Below, in pieces: positions 1-5,486 of a stretch of DNA of 8,254 nt. The notes beneath the pieces are model-generated. The model made no database searches and had not been told where the DNA came from. It saw nothing but the letters and a program-made list of their open reading frames with translations. A program made the position numbers and the translations under genes. Position 1 is the stretch's first letter, and each line of letters opens with the position of its first letter. The stretch is from JBFHRB01 sp041591915 (GTDB lineage: Bacteria > Actinomycetota > Nitriliruptoria > Nitriliruptorales > Nitriliruptoraceae), in the NCBI GenBank assembly GCA_041591915.1, contig JBFHRB010000152.1, positions 1-8,254 of the forward strand. The letters are read 5' to 3'.

Positions 1-15
1 GTGCTGCCAGCCTGT

Positions 16-65
16 CGCAGGTGCTCCGTACGTTGCCCCACATCGCGATGGGGCGGGCACCTGCG
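16..65 (+). promoter_or_regulatory. Two-tier stem-loop upstream of comM
   Basis: The outer stem pairs 16-24 with 57-65 (nine perfect base pairs, CGCAGGTGC with GCACCTGCG) and continues through a T-G and a C-G pair to 26/55. An inner stem pairs GCCCCA (35-40) with TGGGGC (49-54) around an eight-base loop. Bases 27-34 are left as a bulge. No T-run follows, so it is not a classical intrinsic terminator. It ends about 20 bases before the comM ribosome binding site. It could be a 3' processing or termination structure of an upstream gene outside the window, or a structured comM leader. The pairing is directly visible; the role is inferred. Confidence 0.5.
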
Positions 66-84
66 GTCGCGACCCGAGGTAACC

Positions 85-90
85 GAGAGG
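85..90 (+). promoter_or_regulatory. Ribosome binding site of comM
   Basis: GAGAGG lies seven bases before the GTG at 98. This supports GTG 98 as the start, which also gives the N-terminus expected for the family (MLAEIGAIALRGLDP, then VEAIVNNGLPTTRLIGLPD). Confidence 0.65.
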
Positions 91-97
91 ATCCGTC

Positions 98-1612
98 GTG
101 CTCGCCGAGATCGGAGCCATCGCCCTGCGAGGGCTCGACCCCACCCCCGTCCGCGTCGAGGCCATCGTCAACAACGGGCTACCGACGACCCGACTCATCG
201 GACTGCCGGACACCGCCTGCCGGGAGGCCAGCGAGCGCGTGCGGTCGGCGGTGGGACGCTCGGGCACGAAGTGGCCGGACACCCGGGTCACGGTGAACCT
301 CGCCCCCGCCAACCTCCGCAAGAGCGGGGGTGGCTTCGACCTCCCCATCGCGCTGGCGGTCCTGGTCGCCTCGGGGCAGCTCCCTGCGGAGGCCGTCGCG
401 GGCCTGTACGCGTGCGGTGAGCTCGGGCTCGACGGCGCGTGCCGTTCGGTCCCGGGCATCCTCGCCGTCGCGCGGGGTGTGCGGGCCGCCGGCGGCACGC
501 GCCTCGTCGTGCCGGAGGCCGCCGCTCCGGAGGCCGCCCTCGTCGAGGGCCTCGAGGTCATCGGCGTCGAGACGCTCGAGGAGGCGGTCGGCATCCTCCT
601 CGGTGAGAGGGCGCCGCGGACGTCGTGGCACCCGACGGTCGAGGACGCGGACGACGGACCGTGCCTCTCCGACGTCCGCGGCCAGCCGCTGGCTCGCCGC
701 GCCCTCGAGATCGTGGCCGCCGGCGGCCACCATCTGCTGCTCGCCGGCCCACCCGGCTGCGGGAAGTCGATGCTGGCGTCGCGCCTGCCGGGCATCCTCC
801 CGCCGCTCGACCTCGACCAGGCGCTCGAGGTCGCGACCGTCCACAGCATCGCCGGGGTCCGGGTTGCAGACGCGCCACTCAGCCTGCGTCCGCCCCTGCG
901 GAACCCGCACCACACGATCTCCGTCTCGGGCCTCGTGGGCGGGGGCAGTGGCGTGGCACGGCCCGGCGAGTTGTCGCTCGCGCACCACGGCGTGCTCTTC
1001 GTGGACGAGCTGCTCGAGGTGCCGCGCTGGGTACTCGACGCGTTGCGCCAACCGCTCGAGGCGGGGGCGATCTCCATCGTGCGAGCGTCAGGTGCGGTCA
1101 GGTACCCGGCTCGCGTGCTGCTCGTCGCGGCGACGAATCCGTGCCCCTGCGGCCACCTCGGCGACCCGCGCCGCGCCTGCCGCTGCCGACCCGACCAGGT
1201 GGACCGCTACCGGGCGCGGCTCAGCGGACCCCTCCTCGACCGCCTCGACGTGCACGTCGAGCTCCAACCGGTGCAGGAGTCCGACCTCGTGGACGTGGAC
1301 CCCGGCGAGGCGTCCGAGGTCGTCGCGGACCGCGTACGGGCCGCCCGCGACGGCGCGGCCGCGCGCTGGGGGGCCAACCGCCTCAACCGGGACGCACCGA
1401 TCGCCGACCTGCGCGCCACGACCCGCTCGGCCGCGCTCGCACGGCTCGCGCTCGCGATCGAGCGGCTGGGCATGTCGGCACGCGGTTTCGACCGGGCACT
1501 GCGGGTGGCCCGGACGATCGCCGACCTCGCGGGATCGGACCGTGTCGATGTCGAGCACGTGGACGAGGCGCTCGCGTACCGCCTCGCGCCGACCTCGGTG
1601 GTGGCGGCGTGA
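98..1612 (+). CDS. comM: ComM/YifB family AAA+ ATPase (Mg-chelatase-like)
   Basis: The 504-residue product has normal length for the ComM/YifB family. Known members are ring-forming helicases that promote branch migration of incoming DNA during natural transformation; Mg-chelatase is only a fold relative. Residues 15-165 form the Lon-protease-like N-terminal domain, including NLAPANLRKSGGGFDLPIAL (68-87). The AAA+ core follows: Walker A GPPGCGKS (217-224), Walker B GVLFVDE (298-304), and ATNPCPCG (345-352), which with CRC (361-363) gives the family's four-cysteine cluster. SGPLLDRLD (376-384) precedes the C-terminal domain with GFDRALRVARTIADLAG (463-479). The GTG start has an SD seven bases upstream. 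Its stop overlaps the dprA start, so the pair is probably one operon. Presence of the gene alone does not prove competence, since the family is also common in bacteria not known to be transformable. Confidence 0.95.
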   Translation: MLAEIGAIALRGLDPTPVRVEAIVNNGLPTTRLIGLPDTACREASERVRSAVGRSGTKWPDTRVTVNLAPANLRKSGGGFDLPIALAVLVASGQLPAEAVAGLYACGELGLDGACRSVPGILAVARGVRAAGGTRLVVPEAAAPEAALVEGLEVIGVETLEEAVGILLGERAPRTSWHPTVEDADDGPCLSDVRGQPLARRALEIVAAGGHHLLLAGPPGCGKSMLASRLPGILPPLDLDQALEVATVHSIAGVRVADAPLSLRPPLRNPHHTISVSGLVGGGSGVARPGELSLAHHGVLFVDELLEVPRWVLDALRQPLEAGAISIVRASGAVRYPARVLLVAATNPCPCGHLGDPRRACRCRPDQVDRYRARLSGPLLDRLDVHVELQPVQESDLVDVDPGEASEVVADRVRAARDGAAARWGANRLNRDAPIADLRATTRSAALARLALAIERLGMSARGFDRALRVARTIADLAGSDRVDVEHVDEALAYRLAPTSVVAA

Positions 1613-2739
1613 GGCTGCCGGACTGGGAGCGCGTGGCCGCCCCGGGCACGGACCCCGTCCGGCTCGCCGCGGTCGTCGCCCGGGGCCTGCGGCCCGGTGG
1701 CTCGCCGTCGACGGCGGCTCGCCGACTCGTGCACCTCACGGTCGAGGAGCCCGACCTCCCGCCCTGCGAGGCCGTGGTGCGCCTCGCGCCTGACCCGTCG
1801 CGGACCGAGCTCGACGCGATCGCCCCGGTGGCTGCCACGTGGTGGCGGGCCGGCGTGCGGGCGTGCGTGCTGGGTGACCCGACGTACCCCACCCATCTCC
1901 TGCGCGGCTGGCAGCGGTTCGGGCCACCCCTCCTGCTCGCCTGGCGGGGCCCCGACGCCGGCCTCGGCGGCGGTCCGCGTGTCGCGGTGGTCGGCGCCCG
2001 ACGGGCGACGGCGTACGGCTCGGGGATCGCCGCGTGGCTGGCGCAGGGGGTGAGCGCGGCGGGTGTGACGGTCGTCAGCGGAGGTGCGGTCGGGATCGAT
2101 GCCGCGGCGCACCGGGCGACGGCCGGCGTCCCCGCCGGCACGGTCGTGGTCCTCGGGTGCGGGCACGACGTCCCCTACCCGCAGGCGCATGCCCGACCCG
2201 GCGGCCTCTTCGACCAGGTCCTCGACGACGGCGGCTGGATCGTCAGCGAGCAGCTGCCGTGGGTCGAGGCGAAGCCACCCAACGTGCTCGCCCGCAACCG
2301 CATCGTGGCGGGGCTCGCGGACGCGGTGGTCGTGGTCGAGGGCACGCAGCGGTCGGGGTCACTGCGGACGGCGACCGCCGCGGCGGATCGTGGCATCCCG
2401 CTCCTGGCCGTCCCGGGTGACGTCCGCGCGCCGACCTCCGGCGCACCGAACCGGCTCCTGCGGGAGGGCGCGACGCCCTGCACCGAGCCGGCCGACGTGC
2501 TCGAGGTCGTCGGCCGACCGGTCGAGCCCGGCGCCCGTCCGGCGCAGCTGCCGTCCACGCTCCCCGAAGCGGTGGCCCGCGAGCTCACGGCGCGCTGGCC
2601 ACGGCCGATCCGCATCGACGACCTTGCGGCGGTCACGGGCGTGGGTGTCGGCCCGCTGCTCGCGGCGCTCACACGGGCGCGGATCGCTGGCGAGATCGCC
2701 GAGGGGGCGGAGGGCATCCGGCTCACGCGGGCGCCCTGA
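1609..2739 (+). CDS. dprA: DprA/Smf DNA-processing protein
   Basis: The 376-residue product is a DprA: it binds incoming single-stranded DNA in the cytoplasm and loads RecA onto it. The N-terminal 90 residues are divergent and probably helical. The Rossmann-like core follows: RVAVVGARRATAYG (124-137, containing the GAR motif of the ssDNA-binding pocket), VSGGAVGIDAAAH (156-168), VVVLGCGHDVPYP (179-191), ARNRIVAGLADAVVVVEG (228-245), RSGSLRTATAAADRG (248-262) and LLAVPGD (265-271). Residues from about 315 look like the winged-helix C-terminal domain. The GGAVGID form matches actinobacterial DprA rather than the GLARGID form common elsewhere. The usual aromatic-proline pair before RNR is replaced by Leu-Ala. 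The GTG start lies inside the comM stop (GTGA, four-base overlap) with no good SD of its own, which suggests translational coupling. It converges on the hydrolase gene 11 bases downstream. Confidence 0.95.
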   Translation: MRLPDWERVAAPGTDPVRLAAVVARGLRPGGSPSTAARRLVHLTVEEPDLPPCEAVVRLAPDPSRTELDAIAPVAATWWRAGVRACVLGDPTYPTHLLRGWQRFGPPLLLAWRGPDAGLGGGPRVAVVGARRATAYGSGIAAWLAQGVSAAGVTVVSGGAVGIDAAAHRATAGVPAGTVVVLGCGHDVPYPQAHARPGGLFDQVLDDGGWIVSEQLPWVEAKPPNVLARNRIVAGLADAVVVVEGTQRSGSLRTATAAADRGIPLLAVPGDVRAPTSGAPNRLLREGATPCTEPADVLEVVGRPVEPGARPAQLPSTLPEAVARELTARWPRPIRIDDLAAVTGVGVGPLLAALTRARIAGEIAEGAEGIRLTRAP

Positions 2740-2750
2740 TCGCGTCCGGC

Positions 2751-3596
2751 TCAGGCCTCCGAGGCAGGTGCCGTCGCCAGGCGCGGGGCCCACTGCTTCT
2801 CGAGGAACGCGGCGATGCGGTCGCTGACCCGTTTCGGGAAGGTGCGTGCCTCGGCGATCGACCAGGCCGTGAACAGCTCCGCGTCCTCCAGCTCCGCGGC
2901 CAGTGCCTCGGCGTCGTTCATCGGGTGCAGCAGGTCGCCGCGGTGGCCGATGACGAGCGTCGGCATCTTCAGCTGCTTGCGATCGCGCGCCGACGGGGTC
3001 AGCGGGCCCGACATGAGGCCGTGGAGCACGGCGGCCGAGTCGCGGGGCGGCCGCGAGAGCGTGTTGAGGAAGGCCGTCAGGGCCTCCATCGGTGGGCGAG
3101 GCACCCGGCGTGCGATGGCCGCGATCGCCAGCGGCACCGGCCGCGCGTACCGCAGGGCGAGCAGCAGCGGGAAGAAGACGGCCGTGGCCGCAACGCCGCC
3201 GCGCTCCAGCACCGGCATCTCGACGACCATGGCCCGGACCCTGTCGGGTGCCATGGCGGCCACCTGCAGCGTGACGTTGGCCCCCAGCGACGTCCCGCCG
3301 ATGACGGTCTCCTCGATCCCGAGCTCGTCCATGACCGCGAGCACCTGCTCCGCCTCGAACTCCAGGCGGTGCTCGTACGCGTGTGTCGGCCGGTCGCTGC
3401 GGCCGTGGCCGAGGAGTTCCGGCAGGATCACCCGGAACCCCCGCTGTGCGAGGGCGCGCGCGATCTGGCGGTTCAGGCTCGCGTCGAGCAGCAGACCGTG
3501 GATGAACACGAACGTCCGGGGGCCTTCTCCCAGCTCCTCGTAGACGAGCCGGTAGCCGTGCCACGTCGCTTCGCCGGTGCGCACCTCGTCAGCCAT
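2751..3596 (-). CDS. Alpha/beta-fold hydrolase, substrate unknown
   Basis: The 281-residue product is a cytoplasmic alpha/beta-hydrolase with no signal peptide. The oxyanion-hole HG motif is at FIHGLLLD (31-38). LLGHGRSDRP (61-70) is the typical loop after the third strand. The nucleophile elbow is GGTSLGAN (100-107, Ser103). The acid is probably Asp221 in PTLVIGHRGD (212-221). The tail LFTAWSIAEARTFPKRVSDRIAAFL (241-265) has no histidine where the catalytic His normally sits (the GH before the last helix); nearby histidines are 218 and 224. I recall similar His-less tails in other actinobacterial homologues, but cannot verify that here. ATG 3596 is chosen because a perfect AGGAGGT lies just upstream; the GTG at 3602 would overlap that SD. 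It is transcribed against its neighbours. It may be an esterase or a non-hydrolytic family member; I cannot assign a substrate. Confidence 0.9.
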   Translation of the reverse strand: MADEVRTGEATWHGYRLVYEELGEGPRTFVFIHGLLLDASLNRQIARALAQRGFRVILPELLGHGRSDRPTHAYEHRLEFEAEQVLAVMDELGIEETVIGGTSLGANVTLQVAAMAPDRVRAMVVEMPVLERGGVAATAVFFPLLLALRYARPVPLAIAAIARRVPRPPMEALTAFLNTLSRPPRDSAAVLHGLMSGPLTPSARDRKQLKMPTLVIGHRGDLLHPMNDAEALAAELEDAELFTAWSIAEARTFPKRVSDRIAAFLEKQWAPRLATAPASEA

Positions 3597-3600
3597 CGCC

Positions 3601-3607
3601 ACCTCCT
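3601..3607 (-). promoter_or_regulatory. Perfect ribosome binding site of the hydrolase gene
   Basis: On the minus strand AGGAGGT ends four bases before the ATG at 3596. It is the strongest Shine-Dalgarno match in the window and settles the start codon against the in-frame GTG at 3602. Confidence 0.8.
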
Positions 3608-3616
3608 GTGGACCGG

Positions 3617-3622
3617 ATGGTA
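3617..3622 (-). promoter_or_regulatory. Candidate -10 box of the hydrolase gene
   Basis: Minus-strand TACCAT fits the TAnnnT pattern of housekeeping actinobacterial promoters and would start RNA just ahead of the AGGAGGT site. No convincing -35 was found 16-19 bases upstream, so support is weak. Confidence 0.3.
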
Positions 3623-3669
3623 CGAGTGCGCCACTGCTCGAACGCGCAGCCGCGAGCGGTCACACCTCG

Positions 3670-3698
3670 TTGACTCCACGGGTCGCCGCGCCGACGCT
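3670..3698 (+). promoter_or_regulatory. Candidate xerC promoter, probably leaderless
   Basis: TTGACT (3670-3675) is a 5/6 match to the -35 consensus. With a 17-base spacer, GACGCT (3693-3698) sits at the -10 position and keeps the A at position 2 and T at position 6. The -10 ends seven bases before the xerC ATG at 3706, so RNA would start at or next to the A of the start codon. There is no SD before this ATG, which fits a leaderless message. Confidence 0.45.
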
Positions 3699-3705
3699 GG
3701 CTCGC

Positions 3706-4641
3706 ATGGACGAGACCCCGCCCCCGCTCCCGCCCGCCTGGGCCGGGGCCATCGAGGCGTTCGTCACCCACCTCGTCGACGAGAAGCGGCGGAGTCCCCA
3801 CACCGTCGACGCGTACGCGCGCGACCTGACGGGCTTCGCCACCTGGGCCGACGACCTGGGCATCGCCGCCCCCGGGGAGGTCGAGCTCCTGGTGCTGCGC
3901 CGCTACCTGGGCCACCTCGGAGAACGCGGCTACGCCCGCGCGACGCTGCAGCGCCGCGCCTCCACACTCCGGACGTTCTTCCGCTTCCTGGTGCGTCGCG
4001 GGTACGTCGCCGACGATCCCGCCGCCCTCCTCGGCTCCCCGAAGAAGGGCCGGACACTGCCACGCGTCCTGCGCCCGGAGCAGGTCGTCGCCCTCATCCT
4101 GCACCCCGACACGTCCGAACCGGCCGGCCAGCGCGACCGCGCGCTGCTCGAGCTCCTGTACGCCTCGGGGGCGCGCGTCTCGGAGGTGTGCGGCCTCGAC
4201 GTCGGCGGGGTGGACCTGCAGACACGCCAGGTCCGCGTGCTCGGCAAGGGCAGCAAGGAGCGGATCGTCCCACTCGGCGAGCCGGCGGTGGCCGCGCTGG
4301 AGACGTACGTGCGGACGGGCCGCCCGGCCCTGCTCGAGGGCGACCGCTCCCAGCCGGCCCTCTTCGTCAACGCCTCGGGTGGCCGGCTGGGCACACGCGA
4401 CGCGCGCACGATCGTGAGCCGGCACGCGCGCGGTGCCGGCGTGGGCCACGTGACCCCGCACACCCTGCGCCACAGCTACGCGACGCACCTGCTCGAAGGT
4501 GGCGCGGACCTGCGCGCCGTGCAGGAGTTGCTCGGGCACTCCAGCCTCGCAACGACCCAGCGCTACACGCATGTCACGCGCGGTCGACTCCTCGAGGTCT
4601 ACACCTCCGCGCACCCCCGTGCCCGCGGGCGACCGTCCTGA
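3706..4641 (+). CDS. xerC: Tyrosine recombinase XerC
   Basis: The 311-residue product has the length and full catalytic set of Xer recombinases, which with a partner Xer and FtsK resolve chromosome dimers at dif. Residues 10-105 are the SAM-like core-binding domain (AFVTHLVDEKRRSPHTVDAYARDL; LQRRASTLRTFFRFLVRRGY). The catalytic domain carries Arg157 (ASGARVSEVCGL), Lys181 (GKGSKERIVPL), His252 and Arg255 (PHTLRHSYATHLLEGG), His278 (ELLGHSS) and nucleophile Tyr287 (TTQRYTHV). Phage integrases usually carry longer N-termini and lie by tRNA att sites; neither is seen here. Its place between dprA and the sigma factor fits a chromosomal XerC, though XerD cannot be excluded by motif alone. ATG 3706 gives the family-typical N-terminus. 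In-frame codons further upstream would run into the divergent hydrolase gene. Confidence 0.92.
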   Translation: MDETPPPLPPAWAGAIEAFVTHLVDEKRRSPHTVDAYARDLTGFATWADDLGIAAPGEVELLVLRRYLGHLGERGYARATLQRRASTLRTFFRFLVRRGYVADDPAALLGSPKKGRTLPRVLRPEQVVALILHPDTSEPAGQRDRALLELLYASGARVSEVCGLDVGGVDLQTRQVRVLGKGSKERIVPLGEPAVAALETYVRTGRPALLEGDRSQPALFVNASGGRLGTRDARTIVSRHARGAGVGHVTPHTLRHSYATHLLEGGADLRAVQELLGHSSLATTQRYTHVTRGRLLEVYTSAHPRARGRPS

Positions 4642-4644
4642 ACC

Positions 4645-4658
4645 GGGGCCATCGCCCC
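4645..4658 (+). terminator. GC hairpin after xerC
   Basis: GGGGC (4645-4649) pairs with GCCCC (4654-4658) around CATC, starting four bases after the xerC stop. There is no T-run. Its position between xerC and the candidate promoter of the sigma gene suggests a weak terminator or processing site. Confidence 0.4.
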
Positions 4659-4670
4659 CGCCATCACCAC

Positions 4671-4676
4671 TAGACT
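4671..4676 (+). promoter_or_regulatory. Candidate -10 box of the sigma factor gene
   Basis: TAGACT is a good TAnnnT -10 box in an otherwise AT-poor gap. No -35 resembling TTGACA is found 16-19 bases upstream. Initiation about seven bases downstream, near 4683, would leave a leader of about 33 nt to TTG 4716 but only about 12 nt to GTG 4695. Confidence 0.4.
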
Positions 4677-4694
4677 CCGCGAGGTCCGTCGGCC

Positions 4695-5477
4695 GTGGAC
4701 CAGAGAGGTGGGGCGTTGGATCCAGAGATCCTCGCCCTGTGGGAGCGCTACAAGGCCACCGGCGACGCGGAGACCCGCGAGGAGCTGATCCTCCACTACG
4801 CGCCGGTCGTCAAGTACGTCGCGAGCCGCGTCCGGACCGGCCTGCCCGACACCATCGAGACGGCCGACCTCGTCTCGTACGGCATGTTCGGGCTGCTCGA
4901 CGCGCTCGAGAAGTTCGAGGTCGAGAAGGGCTTCAAGTTCGAGACCTACGCGATCACGCGCATCCGCGGGGCGATCATCGACGAGCTCCGCCAGGTCGAC
5001 TGGGTCCCCCGTAGCGTCCGTTCGAAGGCGCGCAAGATCGAGCAGGCGATGCAGCGCCTGTCCACCGAGTTGAAGCGTGACCCGTCCGACGAGGAGCTCG
5101 CGGACGACCTCGGCCTCACCGTGGAGGAGCTGGCCGACCAGATGCTGCTCGTCTCGCAGGTGTCGGTCGCCCAGCTCGACCAGTCCCTCGGCAACATCGA
5201 CGGCGAGGGCGTCACGCTCAAGGACACGATCGCCGACGACGCGATGCCGAGTCCGGAGGGCGCGTTCGACGACGCGGAGATGAAGGAGATCCTGCGCGAC
5301 ACGATCGCGCGACTCTCCGAGCGCGAGCAGACCGTGCTGGGCCTGTACTACTTCGAGAACTTCACGCTGGCCCAGATCGGTGACGTCCTCGGCGTCACCG
5401 AGTCGCGCATCTGCCAGATCCACGCGAAGGCCGTGATCAACCTGCGCAACAAGCTGCAGGAGCGCATCACCGGCTGA
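4695..5477 (+). CDS. whiG: Sigma-28 family RNA polymerase sigma factor (WhiG/FliA)
   Basis: The 260-residue product is a group 3 sigma factor. Region 2 spans about residues 30-105: LILHYAPVVKYVASRV (31-46), ETADLVSYGMFGLLDALEKFEVEKGFKFETYAITRIRGAIIDELR (55-99) and DWVPRSVR (102-109). Region 3 runs to about 185. Region 4 has LSEREQTVLGLYYFENFTLAQIGDVLGVTESRICQIHAKAV (207-247). These match Streptomyces WhiG (sporulation) and FliA (flagellar genes), which recognise the same promoter type. Which role applies depends on whether the organism is motile or sporulating, and the window does not show it. The longer GTG form is listed; TTG 4716 has the better-spaced SD and would give 253 residues. No anti-sigma gene such as flgM is adjacent. 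Confidence 0.92.
   Translation: MDQRGGALDPEILALWERYKATGDAETREELILHYAPVVKYVASRVRTGLPDTIETADLVSYGMFGLLDALEKFEVEKGFKFETYAITRIRGAIIDELRQVDWVPRSVRSKARKIEQAMQRLSTELKRDPSDEELADDLGLTVEELADQMLLVSQVSVAQLDQSLGNIDGEGVTLKDTIADDAMPSPEGAFDDAEMKEILRDTIARLSEREQTVLGLYYFENFTLAQIGDVLGVTESRICQIHAKAVINLRNKLQERITG
4703..4708 (+). promoter_or_regulatory. Ribosome binding site favouring a TTG start at 4716
   Basis: GAGAGG lies seven bases before the in-frame TTG at 4716. The alternative GTG at 4695 relies on GAGG at 4681-4684, ten bases away. If the TAGACT box at 4671 is the promoter, that GAGG would lie at the very 5' end of the RNA, which also favours TTG 4716. Confidence 0.45.
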
Positions 5478-5486
5478 GCGAGGCGG

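Noticed and set aside
65..74. Ten-base palindrome GGTCGCGACC before comM
   Set aside because: Ordinary in GC-rich DNA and better explained as part of the composition next to the larger stem-loop. No regulator can be named.
1..82. Possible 3' end of an upstream gene (frame ending in TAA at 80-82)
   Set aside because: The translation does not resemble the end of YraN, the family often found before comM, and third positions are not GC-biased. Too short to support a call.
2717..2753. Nine-base direct repeat TCCGGCTCA at 2717-2725 and 2745-2753
   Set aside because: Short and lying across two gene ends. No insertion or target-site duplication evidence accompanies it.
3706..4641. xerC read as the integrase of a mobile element
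   Set aside because: No att repeats, tRNA gene, excisionase or cargo genes are near, and its place in the conserved dprA-whiG order fits a housekeeping Xer recombinase.
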